Below, piece by piece: positions 12,385-23,699 of a stretch of 64,000 bases of DNA. The notes beneath the pieces are model-generated. The model did not search any database, was not told the DNA's origin, and saw nothing but the letters and a program-made list of their open reading frames with translations. This DNA comes from Metallyticus violacea. Its lineage: Eukaryota; Arthropoda; Insecta; Mantodea; Metallyticidae. The translations under genes were made by a program, and so were the position numbers. Every line of letters begins with the position of its first letter. Position 1 is the first letter of the stretch. The stretch covers positions 44,687,501-44,751,500 of the forward strand of contig CM060840.1 of NCBI GenBank assembly GCA_030762175.1, given 5' to 3'.

Positions 12385-12630
12385 ATTTTGTATACAAACC
12401 TCCTAGGCCCAAGATCGCTGGTTCAACCCCGGCCAGGGTCGATCACCCTAAGTATAATTTTCTTAAGAAGGGAAGTAAGGCCGTTGACCTCATGTCGTAG
12501 ATTTATGGTGCGTAAAAAAACCTCAAGCCTTAAAAGAAGAGGTCTCTGCAGAGCAAAACTAACCGTTTCACAATTGAATGGAGCGCTAATGACCTGAGAT
12601 GTTAAAGAGCGTCCGTAAATAAACCAATTA
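12385..12630 (+). repeat. tRNA-derived SINE, family A
   Basis: Family A has a tRNA-like head (A box like TGGTCTAGTGGTAAT; B box GGTTCRAnCCCGG), then conserved body blocks: 'cctaagtat', 'gaagggaagtaa', 'gtcgtagattta', 'aacctcaagcct' and the 3' block 'gatgacctgagatgttaaag', 'agcgtccataaataaa'. This copy keeps the B box (GGTTCAACCCCGGCC) and the 3' block but lacks a good A box and part of the body. It abuts the mariner relic that follows. Confidence 0.85.
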
Positions 12631-12639
12631 ATGCGGTTT

Positions 12640-13410
12640 GTAAGAGGTCAGAAGCCCATAGTTGATTACTCGCGTCCCGAACACTGCGTCAACTGAAAAC
12701 ATTCATGCTGCCAAAATTAATGGGACATTCATAAAAATCGACGTCTGGTTGTTCGAGAAATTGGCGAAGAGTGTACTGTTTCTGTGGAATCGTGTCATGG
12801 AATCCTGAGAGCAAAGATTTATATGTATCGTGTTGCAGAAAAGTTGACACCAGAGCAGGAAGAAAACCACGTCCGACCGGAATTGCGTTAATGAGGATGC
12901 CACTAGAGTAACCAGTGATGATGAAACATGAGTCTATGGTAATGGTGTTGAGAGTAAAGTTCAATCATCAAACTTGATTGAAAAAACTTGTTAGATCAAA
13001 GTACTATTGATGATTTTCTTGCAACATTCAGGATTTCATCACTATTTTCTATTCGGGGGGTCAAACTGTATGAGTCGCAGGTCCTCAAGACATTTCTGAG
13101 AATACGTGAGAAAGAAGAGGCATGAACTATGGATAACACCAGTGCATTTCATTATTACAAGGTGACCGTTCTTCCCCACCCTTCACACACTTAGCACCTG
13201 GGGACTTTTGTTTTAATTCCAAAGCTGAAATCAACGATGAAAGAATGAAGATTCGACTCAGTTGAGGATTAAAACAAATTTCGCAGACAGCACTTCGCGC
13301 AATATCGAAAAACGCGCATCAGGACTGCTTTCAGAAGCTCCAAAGTCGTTGAGAGAGGTGTAGCAATTGAATGGAGCGAGATAGGCGAAACTCAATAAGC
13401 TACAGATAAG
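12640..13410 (+). pseudogene. Mariner transposase relic
   Basis: Cross-frame reading gives the mariner N-terminal DNA-binding region (LVVREIGEECTVSVESCHGI, then MYRVAEKLTPEQEEN). It is followed by a catalytic-1 region equivalent to TGDETWVYGYDxETKVQSS, here reading VTSDDETxVYGNGVESKVQSS, then LYESQVLKTFLRIRE and the C-terminal part (AFRSSKVVERGVAIEWSEI). The middle catalytic block (HHDNAPAH) is deleted or unrecognisable. Many stops and frameshifts show that it is old. Terminal repeats were not found. Confidence 0.8.
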
Positions 13411-13419
13411 CCCGAATTT

Positions 13420-15150
13420 GAACAGACCTCGTATATACTTGGGTTGCTTTGCAGATTATATTCCAAGGCCTACTCTTGTGACGAATATAGATTGGCAATG
13501 CTACAGAACACAATGCATATAATATTAAAACACTGTCAATGCATTATTGCTATATATTGTTAGCTAGACGGCTGGGCAGGAAATTCAGAGTTCGCCTGAT
13601 TAAAGATGGGCAAGGGGATAAAGGGTCAGGTCATTTTTGTCGGTTGAGCTAGATAACGTGGCGTGGGCCAGTCTGGAGAAAGTAGTGATGAAGGTAAGAT
13701 GTAAATAGAACATCAGCTCCGATAAGCCAGGAACAAAGAAACATGTACGCGGTAGTTTTAATGTGAAATATTGGAAAGAATAAACAGTAGACAGCATATC
13801 TCAAGCATGAATATGTGTTTGTTTTGTATTTGATCCCGTAAGTCCTTTCCTTGTTATTATAGTTTTAATGATTAGACTTAGCGTCACATAATCCCCTCCA
13901 GGTAGTTTGGAAGTTTTATAAAATGTAACAAGTCGATTTACCTGGACTGCGACATTATGTTAAGAACAGTAAATGAAGTTCAACCTACAAAGTTAAAGCA
14001 GTAACTTAGGAATTATATTGGTATGCACCAAGACGTTTAAAACAGTTGCTCAGGGCAGGCTTCGTATTGTAAGGGGCTTATGTTTGTCTATATTTACCAA
14101 TGCTTTGCAGTCTAGAGTTTCTTGCAACTTTAGTAGCTTCTATTACTTTAGGAACTGTTTTTCCAAATGCTTTTCTGTACTTTTGATCAACGAAGGCTGG
14201 TTAAACCACAAAGAGAAGTAAATGTTAACGTGATGACAGCAAACAAGACAATGCAATAAATACAAGAAAACAATGGAGCATATTTTGGCTCTGTGAATTA
14301 CATTATCACTAATACAATTGGAAGGGTAGGGTCGTACATAGATGGCTTAAAATGAAATATGGCTTATTGCCCAAGACAGTTGAACCTCGCCATAAATCTT
14401 GAAGAGCACAAGTCATTGAAAATAGAGACGTGTGTATTTGGACAGAACAGTAAACCTTAAGTCATCCAGAAGCGACAAGTATCTAATGGAAATAACTATG
14501 CTGTCACTATTGGCAACAGCCTTTCTTCTGTCTTATTCCACTACTTTGTTCGGTTATTTTCAACATTCCCATCACGAAACCCTTCATATAATACAAATGA
14601 TAAAAATGCACAAAAAATGCCTTTGCTCAGGGCTAAAGAAGGTTCTGTTTCATACTGGGGCAGCCGTCCTGATTCACCTAACTTTAAAATGAAACGTAGG
14701 CCTTTAATGAAAGGACTCCATGCACTTAAGCCAGTATATGACCCAAAGTGCCGCACTATCTCAGACTAACATTTGATGCCAGTTCACTTGAAAAAGTCAT
14801 TCAAGCTTCCAGCTTTAAGATTTTCAGATCGGACACTACAATCCCCAAGGGAAAGACTTCCTGAAGTTCATTGTATGTGTTGCTACGAGGTCTAACTCTT
14901 GAGATTCATCCGCAATTTAGACAGTGTCCATTGATATGCATTTGGTTAAATGCTGCTCAACAAAGAAAGGAAAGAAGGCCCTGGAATTTTGATGAAAATA
15001 CTACGGTTCAGGGGAAGCTTCCTTAAAATTGTTTGAAACTGCAAATCGTCATAACTGTGCCTTCTGGTCACAAGAAAACCCATGCGATTGTTGAACAGCA
15101 GGATGTGACCAGCGCCGTAGTGCAGGAGAAACATAGGTCAACGTCTTCCT
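13420..15150. other. No gene seen
   Basis: Mixed sequence, slightly GC-richer around 14640-15130, with several short open frames (14432-14692 plus, 14541-14756 minus) that overlap on opposite strands and match nothing I know. It may include unrecognised transposon fragments. Confidence 0.4.
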
Positions 15151-15155
15151 CTCGC

Positions 15156-15182
15156 TTTTTTTTTTTTTTTTTTTTTTTTTTT
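15156..15182. repeat. Poly(T) tract
   Basis: A run of about 27 T residues (a poly(A) tail if read on the minus strand). The sequence to its left on the minus strand is not a recognised retroposon, so the tail cannot be assigned. Confidence 0.9.
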
Positions 15183-16115
15183 GAAGAGGGACACAGTCCT
15201 TTCGCTATTTTTATAGGAAAAATAATGTTCTTATTTCTTAACTTTCAGTTAATTTCTTAATATTCACAATGTTCAATTGATGCAACGTTTTCCTAAGCAA
15301 GCAAGTCAAACTTCATTTGTATGCAATATAAAAATACAATATAAAATATTATATTAACAGAATTAACTTTGAAACCAGCTCTGAACATTGTTGAATGAGA
15401 AAAGTTTTGAATAGTTACGATTGGGTTTTGTCAAACACTGGAATGAAAAAGAACAATTAACACGAGGCGGGTAGAGCTGGTTATGCGCTGATGTTGGGGT
15501 AAATTCACTTCTCTGTTCGTGTAACGTATTTTTGCGATGACTGGTGGATATTTTTCCTTGTCTGGTTTTATCAGAAAGAGAGAATTGCTCTAAAAAGTTC
15601 TGTGAACTACTTCTTTCCTCTTCAAATGTTAGAGATGGCTTCAGAGACTAGGCAGATCACTGCGGAGGGAACATTCCTGAAGAACTAAAACAGTTTTTGT
15701 TTGTGTTGATACCTTTCCGGTGAGAGCATCGGACTGACAGAGGGTTCAACCTAATGAACTTAATGACAACTTTAAGAGACTCACTTTTTGTTTGTCAACT
15801 CTCATCCCTAATATTTATATTGAGTCGCCTCCACTACATATATGGAACTCCGAGGATTACATAAAAGTATGCATCAAAACTCAAATGCATGCTGAGGGCA
15901 AAACCAAATCTACACTTGTTAAAAGTCTGAACAGTACTCTAGCCCCTAGGATAATTTGTATGTAAGTCACTCCTATTTTTATTTTAGGAATACAACACTA
16001 AGTATATTGTTTATCGTGATCTGCGTTGTAAGGGTGTCTTTGGTCCCCATTTATGATTTTATTTTATTTATTTATTTTTTATGTTACCATCATTCGTGAT
16101 GCTTATGGGAAAAAG
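15183..16115. other. No gene seen
   Basis: AT-rich DNA without recognisable features up to the transposase fragment at 16.1 kb. Confidence 0.45.
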
Positions 16116-16119
16116 CTGG

Positions 16120-16400
16120 AGAACACTTCTCTTTCCGCAGATCAGAAGCGAATGTGACATTTTCTTCCAATAGGACAATGCGCTATCAAGCTACGCAAAA
16201 TATGTTCCATAGTTACTTGACCAAACATTTCCTCAAAAATTGATTGATTGGTTCTCGGGGTGCCATCGACTAATCCCCCCCCCCCTCAGGTTACCGGATC
16301 TGACCCTATATTTTTGGAACTTTTATTACACAAGTGAAAAGTATAGGAGAATTTGTTTATTGTTGTGCCTCATTCTATGAACTTCATCAACAATACACCT
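16120..16400 (+). pseudogene. IS630/Tc1-like transposase fragment
   Basis: The translation shows a degraded QQDGAPAHY block (FLPIGQCAIKLRKI, where the family has FQQDGAPAHYALQVR), then FPQKLIDW and PDLTPYFFE (family: FPxRWIGRxG...PPRSPDLTPLDFFLWG). A poly(C) run at 16267-16278 replaces part of the proline-rich motif. Only the second half of the catalytic domain survives. It is followed at about 16520 by a mariner relic in the same orientation, with its 5' end missing. Confidence 0.65.
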
Positions 16401-16519
16401 TGCTTGTGCCAAAAAATGATGTTGTCATGAGCTGCTTGGTTGAATCATCATGGATAGCTGTGAAAAAGATCTATTCCCTATGGATTCCGCATATATTTTT
16501 CTTTTTACTTTTTTTTATA

Positions 16520-17240
16520 TATACTGGTGTTAATTGGTGCAATGAAATGCTAAAAAAATCCACCTAGAAACTGCAAAATCCGCATACAGCATCGTAACAG
16601 GTGATAAACTTGCATATATTTTGGATATATTGGTATGAACCAAAAACTAGCTACAGTTCACTGTTTCGGTGTTCCAAGATGAACTGAATCCCACAAAAGT
16701 TGTTCGTTGACAGGGAAGAACTTCCAAGAAAAGTATCGTTTGTTTCTTCTGTCGTACTGGACATGTCGCAACCGTTTCTTTAGAGGATCGAAGAACAGTT
16801 AATGCTGAATGGTATATAACGTTTATTTACCAGAAGTCATCGAAATCGGGAAAAACAATCGAAAACGTCACGTTTTTCATCATGACAATGCCAGCCCTCA
16901 TACACCACGTCAAACAATGTATTATTTATTTGAAGGAGAAAAAATCGAATTGATGTCTCATTGCCCGTATTCACCTGATTTATCGTTTAACGACTTCTTT
17001 TTGTTCCCGAATGTCAAAAAATACATGCATGGACAGCGATTTTAATCATCTTAATCACCTGTTGAACCTTTAAAAACCATGTTTTTGAGATACTAACTTC
17101 AGAGTGGTAAAACTGTTTAGAGAATTGGTTTGAACGCATGCAGAAGTGTATAGATCTTAAAGGTGAATATTGTGAAAAGCAATAACACAGTATGGTTCTT
17201 TCCTAGTTTTTGTAACAACTTAAAAGGTATCCCTGTCATA
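16520..17240 (+). pseudogene. Mariner transposase relic, family X (copy 1)
   Basis: It starts inside the protein (VNWCNEMLKKS), so the 5' part is missing. The best frame (16809-17045) carries VFHHDNASPHTPRQTMYYL, then SHCPYSPDLSFNDFF and FPNVKKYMHGQRF. Two of the three catalytic aspartates (HHDN, and the mariner SPDLxxxDFF) are therefore still visible. The C-terminus reads NWFERMQKCIDLKGEY, with a stop shortly after. It aligns base for base with the element at 60.6-61.7 kb, including the 3' untranslated part ('aagcaataacacagt'). Confidence 0.85.
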
Positions 17241-17385
17241 AATAACTAAGAGGTAAATTAAATTTAAATGTAAAGTTCAACAAGCAATGCTATCAAAGGA
17301 AATCAGGTAAACTTCGTTTCGTTCCATGTTTTATCGGTAGTCTCAAGATCTCACCCGTTTTTCTTTTGTGTACGTTTCATATTGT
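17241..17385. other. Spacer after mariner copy
   Basis: Short AT-rich interval. The mariner's 3' terminal repeat probably ends near 17242 ('aaggtatccctg', compared with 'aaggtaaccctca' in copy 2). Confidence 0.35.
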
Positions 17386-17572
17386 TATGCTCACCATGGC
17401 CTCACTACGCCCAGTACCCCCTCTGTATGAGGACATTACGTGCATCCCGGGGCTGCTAAAACTCCCAATAACCTCCTTCTCTTCTCCGGAGGAAGCCTAT
17501 GACGTATATGTCCGGAGGTGGATCACCGGCGCCGTCATGTCGCTAGTGGTAACAGCAGGTCGTCTGTAGGAC
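17386..17572 (+). other. GC-rich open segment, unknown
   Basis: An open plus-strand frame in a markedly GC-richer block reads MASLRPVPPLYEDI, then EEAYDVYVRRWITGAVMS and stops at 17567-17569. There is a possible splice acceptor ('ctacgcccag', ending at 17414) and a possible donor ('tagtggtaac', about 17546). I recognise no family. It may be a fragment of a host exon or of an unfamiliar mobile element. Confidence 0.25.
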
Positions 17573-18589
17573 GATAGCGAAAACAACCGCAGCTCTGTAT
17601 ATATCTGAAAATAACAATAGCAACACCATTCAAGACATTCATTGTCCATGCAAAACAAAGATGGGCAACCTGCAGAGAAAATCAAGTTCTGAATCGTGCG
17701 AAGACATCATCGATTTCCACAGCGAAGCAGGAAACCCTTTATTTAGACATTACTAGATGACCTGCTTTCCTTTCAAAAGTATACTTGGAAATCGTGCACA
17801 AAAGGCAGTCAGTGGAATAAAAAATATACACGAACTCTGTTAAAACGGTAGCTAAAGCACAATAGAAAATGGAATGGATTCGTTGCATGCAAACCTGTGG
17901 TTATTTTAACGGGCTAGGTATCAGTTTCAACTGTCATGCAACTTTTGCATGAATGGCGTCTTATAGCTGTATGGCAGAACTATTTCGTTAGTTTTATGCA
18001 GACATTGTGATAAGCTATTGTAGTCTTTTATTTGGAGCGTCTGTTGCATGTCTTTTGTTGTTTTTCTTTAAAAGATTTATGTAGAGATAATTTTACCGCA
18101 ACCTAACCAAACATAAATTTTACAACTTTATTACAATTCTGCTATATCATTTGAAGTTTCTATGGTGAGAAAACGGTGTTTTTTTTTTTTTTCCTATTGA
18201 AAATTTTCATAGAGTTTATTTCCTTTAAAAAGGTTTGAAATATCCTAGCACAATGGTAGGGATTATTAAGTAATGTGAAGAGGTAGTTTGAGTAGTAAAT
18301 TGAATTTTCAGAGCTATGGCAAGGGGCCTGGGATCTACTATACCCTTCCCCCGGAAAAAAAATAATTATTTATCCTCCACTCGTAAACTAATTTGAATTT
18401 TATGCCTCTTCTATCGTTTGTACGCACAAGAACTTCAACTAATATAAGAATTCTAGCTCTGAAATTCAAAATAGATTTTTTTTTCAAAAGTACATTGCTC
18501 TTACAAATATAAGACACCCAGTAAAGTTCCTTCACTAATGCAAACCATGCTATAATACTTTTAGATAAACTTTCAATTTCCAGATTTTA
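17573..18589. other. No gene seen
   Basis: AT-rich DNA with a T run at 18180-18192. No coding or repeat signature is recognised. Confidence 0.45.
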
Positions 18590-18608
18590 GCGACATATAC
18601 TATGTCGC
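18590..18608. repeat. Short perfect inverted repeat
   Basis: GCGACATA and TATGTCGC form 8-base perfect arms around a 3-base centre (tac). It sits about 85 bases before a CTCF-like motif. 'atatgtcgc' also occurs just after the similar motif at 60.48 kb. Confidence 0.7.
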
Positions 18609-18691
18609 TCGACTCAATTTCCGTGCATTCTTGCTCCGCTAGAAACCTTATCTTCTTCTCGAATATTCAAGATAATCTTTCCTTTTCTTAT

Positions 18692-18706
18692 CGCTAGGTG
18701 GCGCTA
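18692..18706 (+). promoter_or_regulatory. CTCF-like motif (candidate)
   Basis: CGCTAGGTGGCGCTA matches the AGGTGGCGC core known for CTCF sites in animals, including Drosophila. Flanking DNA is unremarkable. A short motif in 64 kb can occur by chance or ride in a repeat, so binding is only a guess. Confidence 0.35.
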
Positions 18707-18750
18707 TAGTTTCCTAAACCTTTTCTTTGTCACTCTAACTACGGTACATA

Positions 18751-19800
18751 CGAGGGTAAATCCATAAGTTCCTTTTCAAAGTATGATAAAGACCAATACT
18801 ATATTTCTATTTTCAATATAGTTACCTTTATTGCAATGCACTTCTCGCATCTTTAAATTAACATTTCAACCCCCCCCCAAAAAAAAATTAGTCAGCAGTC
18901 TTGTTTGCAAAATGGGCATAAACAGCATCCATTACTTCTTCGTCACACTTAAATTTCCTTCCTCGAAGGTCCTTCTAGAATTCTGAGAAGAGGAAATAGT
19001 CACTGGTAGCTAGAGCTGTGCTGTAGGGTGGATGGCTCGATCTTCTTGAAGTCGCATTTCTTCACAACTTCCTTTGCAACAAGAGCTGTGTGCACAGACG
19101 CGTTGTCGTAAAGAAGGCGCACACCACCACTCAGATTTTCCTCGCCTTTTATCTTTGATGGAAGCACATAATCTTTGCAGTAGGGCAGCATAGTGCTCCC
19201 CATTTAATGTGGTGTTCCTCTCTTTCCTTGAAGTCAATGAAGAGTATTCCTTCACAGTCCCAAAATATTGTGGTCATGATTATCTTGGTTGACTGAGTGA
19301 TCTCGGCCTTAAGAGGCGGTGCTTCGCCAGGTTACGTGCAGAATTTCTCTCCCGTTGCCACGGCAGAGCTCTAAAAATGCCTGGCAACAGACGACTCATT
19401 ACTGCTTTTGAACTGAGGAAGGAAGTCTAGGCACCCATCTTGCACCAAACTTATTTATGTTTAAATGTTCATGATTAATTCGAAGGTCTGTTATTTTAGA
19501 AAGGCCCAACGTTGCTGCTATTTCTGTAACTTTGAGCCGCCAGTCTTCCATAATTTCTCCTTCCACAAGAGCGATGTTTTCAGGAGTGAGCATCTCCAAG
19601 GGCCGACCTGCATGCTCTTCATCTTCAATGCTTTCTCGACCCTTTCGAAAAGCTTGGTCTATTCTTTTACTGTAGAATACGAGGAGATGTTTCCCCATAT
19701 ACACCGTCCAAACGCTGTTTAATTTCATTTGGAGTAATTTCTTCTTTTGTGAAGAACTTAATAACAGCTTGATACTCATTTTGAACATGTAACAATCTTC
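18751..19800 (-). pseudogene. Mariner transposase relic with internal deletion
   Basis: The minus-strand frame 19788-19399 is the mariner N-terminal half: GRESIEDEEHAGRP, then TPENIALVEGEIMEDWRL, EIAATLGLS and HEHLNINKFGARWVPR. About 60 codons that should carry the first catalytic motif (TGDETW) are missing or scrambled at about 19320-19398. The frame then resumes with TIFWDCEGILFIDF, NTTLNGEHYAALLQRL and VRLLYDNASVHTALVAKE. The C-terminus runs to about 18890. The low-coordinate end CGAGGGTAAATCC at 18751, preceded by TA, looks like a mariner terminal repeat. The other end was not found. Confidence 0.85.
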
Positions 19801-20439
19801 TACACATAGCCTTCTTTATGCAACTATTAGTGAACAACTGAATACAGCGGAGCGGAAATTACAGCTGCAATTATTTACTTAACAGATAAAGTATGACACC
19901 AGATAAGGGTTTCGTGAAGGCGATAATCCTTATCGGCGAGGCCGGAAACTTAAGAGACCTGCCCTCTTAGCTCTTTGGTATAAATAGCTACTTGTGGACT
20001 CTGGGTTTGTCCTTCCTCGAGACTATCGTCTGGCTGGATGAAAATTCGTGTTCCATCGTTCTGCGGTGATATGATCCAGCAAGGCTTACCCCAAAATTCT
20101 TTCTTGAAATTTGGAGCCTGGCACATATTTTGTGATGAGAATAGTGACTTGGGTAACTATTAATTATTTACTGGATGCACGATTTTCTTTATGTTTATCT
20201 TTACTCTATCTTGCGGTAAATTCTCATTGTAATTGTGTGTAGGTTTTCAGTGGTTTATTTTATGCTTCATATTGGAGTTGTTTTCTTAACGAATTCTTTC
20301 ATCATGGTTTGGTTACATAGGGAAGATTTGTAAGAGAAATTTGTTAGTTTTATGGTTATTTTGTGTTGCTAATATCAGTTGGAATTTACATAAAATGAAA
20401 TTATTGTTTCATTCATTTGCAATTTAAATTAAAATATAC
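19801..20439. other. No gene seen
   Basis: Sequence between two mariner relics, with no recognisable features. Confidence 0.45.
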
Positions 20440-20441
20440 TA

Positions 20442-21548
20442 AGGGTGTTCTAAAAGTTCTCGGCCTGACTCAGAGAGGTCGTAAAGATGGCCGCATTCCT
20501 ATTATAGTTGTTAATTATCAACCTTTATAAGGCGCGCTATAAAGTTTCAGACGCATAAGTTTAGTCACTTTTTTGACGATCGTGTAAACAAAATAGTGTT
20601 AACATTTTCTACAAAATGGATAAATGTGGGCTGCTGAAGTTAAGCGTGGTGTACATTCGTTCAAAATTATGAGCGCTCAGAGGGTCCCAAAACTGCTACG
20701 ACGGACGAGTGTGACAAAAATTCGCAATTGCATACTCAGTGATCGCCGATTGAAGGTACGCCGAGTTGGCTGAAACTGCAAAGACCTCAATAGGCCATGT
20801 CCACAATATTTTACACGAAGAAAGCTTTCCGCTCGATGGGTGCCGCATTTGTTAACAACCAAAAATGTATTCGAATACACATTTCGCAAGAGTTTTTAGA
20901 CTTGTTTAAACACAATTTCGTGAGCTTCTCCGACTTTTCATAACAATGGATGAAAAATGTATTCATCACTACTCGCAATTCAAACGTCGACGAAGTAGCA
21001 GTCCAAACAGTGAGTGGCAATAGATGAGAGTGCATCAAAGAAAGCAAAAACGGTTCCGTCTGCAGGAAAAGCTATGGTTACCATTTTCTGGGATTCTCAA
21101 GATGGGATACTCGTAGACTACCTCCAAAAGGACAGAACCACCACCTAGGAGTATTAAGTTTCACTACTGGACTAACTGAAGGAGGCTATTCAAGTTACAC
21201 GTCCACACCTTGCGAAAAAGAAAGTTCTCTTTCATCACGATAATGCGTTTTCACACACGTCTGGGATTGTTGCTGCAAATTTGCATGACCTTTGTCTCCA
21301 AATGCTTCCACATGGCTTCCAAGGATTCCAAGGATTCCCAAACCTGAAGGAATGGCTGGTGGACGAAGATTCAGAAGCTGAGACATACGCTTATTTTTCA
21401 CAATTGGACAAATCTTGTTTTACTCAGAGAATTAACAAGTTGGGAAATTGTTAAACTAAAAGTATTGATTTAGAAGATGGCTATATTGAGGGAAAAAAAA
21501 ACATTTCTCTTGTGTTTCTTGGTAAGGCTGGGAACTTTTAATGCTCCT
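20442..21548 (+). mobile_element. Full-length but dead mariner element
   Basis: The ends AGGGTGTTCTAAAAGTTCTC (5') and, inverted, AGGAGCATTAAAAGTTCCCA (3') are imperfect terminal repeats. Both are flanked by TA (20440-20441 and 21549-21550), the mariner target duplication. The total length of 1107 bases suits a mariner. Inside, across frames: GHVHNILHEEK, ISQEFLDLFKHN, a first catalytic region reading TMDEKCIHHY (family TxDETWIHHY, so the W is lost), AGKAMVTIFWDSQDGILVDYL, HHDNAFSHTSGIVAAN and LHDLC. Stops and frameshifts are frequent. The C-terminal PYSPDLAPSDYFLF block is largely missing. Confidence 0.85.
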
Positions 21549-21550
21549 TA

Positions 21551-23465
21551 CTATTCAAGCGCATAAATGAACATTTTATTAATACGCCAATGGTTTATCT
21601 TAAAATTGAAAATTAGTAATATTCTAAATTGTTATAATTTGTGATGGTTAAATATTATGAACAATTCAATGTTATATCTATGTGTTGGATTCGTTACCCT
21701 GTTCCTTCCCCATGTCCACATTCGTTTCTGGCAACCTGAAAGAATATTTTAACATTAAAAACATTAAAGCGTTATTCTGAATAATATTGCACCTCCACTC
21801 TGAGGAAGTGATTGACAAATATGGCCAAGATCCTCATCGGAAACTTGCCAATGAGAGAAATTTCAGAAGCCACGTGGTCCTTTCCCCTGAACCAAGTTCT
21901 AGCTACGATCTTGAATCTGCAGCACTGGACTTATGTGTGATGCAGCAAGCGGTTAGAATATGTCAGCTTGATAATCGATAGTGCCTAAAGAAGCGCTCGC
22001 TTCACTGAATGTTCTAGGGTGTGTAATTGCTTTGTTTCACCATTGTGCAGCTGTCTAAGTATGCAACTGCATCATGATAGGAAGTTTCAGTATCTGGTTT
22101 CGCGTCAGCTCTTTTATGGCAATGCCGCTCTGTCATTACCCGTAATATGCTGCTGTGAGGCACCCACATAAAATGATTTGCAGAGAGTGAGTATGTGTAT
22201 CTTAAACGTTCCTATGGAAGAGATATGATGAACATCTAAGTACCGTCAGCTAGCTCAATCATGAAGCAACGTTTTCAGCCACCGCTAAGACAGAATAAGA
22301 TGAACTTGGTTTGTAATGAAGAAACCTCTCAGAGCATGTTACAACATATTCATTGGCAATCTTAGCTTTATAACCATTGTGCTTTATTGCTTGAAAACTC
22401 CTTTGATATTTGCGATTATGCTAAGAATTTGTGTTGCTTTTAAGAAGGAAGTTCCGAGTTCCTATTCAAGGGTAGTCCAATTTAATAAACAGCTAATTAC
22501 TGCTAATGGTAAAGTTGAGATCTCGCAAAAATAAGCAAGTTATAACATATTCGCTTTTATAACTAAATTGAAGTTTAAGTGATATAATTATTAATTGATG
22601 AAAATAAGACTGATTTTTAAAATCATCGTCGCAAAAATGATGCAAACAAAAATATCATTTGCAACAACAGATCGAATTCTTGCCAGCGAGTCATAGTAAC
22701 ACAAACGTTGAGTACGAAGCGAAAAGTAACTTGGTTGATGACTCTAACTGGATGTATAAGATACCTTCGCAAGAGTACAATAAAAATGGTCACGTTACTC
22801 ATCGAATTCAAACAATTAGCTTTCAGGTTAGTCATCAATTATGGATTCTATATGCTCATAACGTCCCTGGGTAATGGAAGAATGCCAAACCGATTGAAAT
22901 CTCCGCTTGATTTTGTGACAAAAATTCTTCAAGACAAAGGCGTGCCGATCCTGAAACTTATACCCATTAGAGAGAGAGAGAGAGGAAAATGGCTATTATC
23001 AGAGTATTAGATCAAATTTAATATGTCACACTTGATTGGACATGTGGATAAACAAGATAATAATGATATGTAACTCAGGCTATTGAGCTTGTTTTCATGT
23101 AAAAGATCTTGAGTTTAAAAACCTTTTTTATTTTCTTATTTTTGAATATGTTAAAATATTTTCCACTGTTGTGCGTATGCAGTACCAAAGTCAATATCAG
23201 CAGGGAAGAAACAAAGTTCAAGCAATTATTATTTACTTAAATTTTAATACAAATTTTCATTGCTGCAGGCGTTCTCCAAAGTTACAAATAATGCTTATGC
23301 ATAGTCAAGAGAATTGAAAAAGAGAAATCTCCCCTTAAACAAATAAAATACGGAGAATTACTTCAGTGGATCACGTGTTAATATGCAAATGTTTAAAATG
23401 AGCCGCCAATACATTACCTTCATACGTCATAAGTCAAGATGAATGACATCAGCTCTTAATGTGGT
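21551..23465. other. No gene seen
   Basis: AT-rich, with overlapping short open frames on both strands near 22620-23010 that show no family motif. A short GA run lies at 22970-22983. Confidence 0.45.
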
Positions 23466-23469
23466 CATC

Positions 23470-23680
23470 ATGGGTGGCCGAGATCGTTAAAGGCGCGGAC
23501 TCGCGAGCTGGAGGTCTGGGATTCGATTATCATGAATACCCTCCTCCCTGTTTTATTTTTTTACCTCAGTCTTCAAATGGCAAGTGCAGAAGAGTTACCC
23601 TAAACTTAGGCCTGGAACGTTTCCTTTCTTAAAAACATTCTTTTCCCGTTTATTATTTCATCTTATATGTCATTATGTCC
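23470..23680 (+). repeat. tRNA-derived SINE, family D (copy 1)
   Basis: It starts GGGTGGCCGAGATCGTTAAA, then GGCGCGGACTCGCGAG, a strong tRNA-Ser/Leu-like 5' half. The B box is GGTCTGGGATTCGATT. The body matches the copy at 31.6-31.8 kb on the other strand: 'acctcagtc', 'aaatggcaagtgcagaag', 'taccctaaacttaggcctgg', 'aacgtttcctttctt', 'atttcatctta'. This copy lacks part of the centre and the last 40 or so bases. Confidence 0.8.
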
Positions 23681-23699
23681 GCTGCATGTAAATGCTTCA

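Noticed and set aside
19465..19722. Plus-strand 85-codon frame as a gene
   Set aside because: It is the antisense shadow of the mariner N-terminal half.
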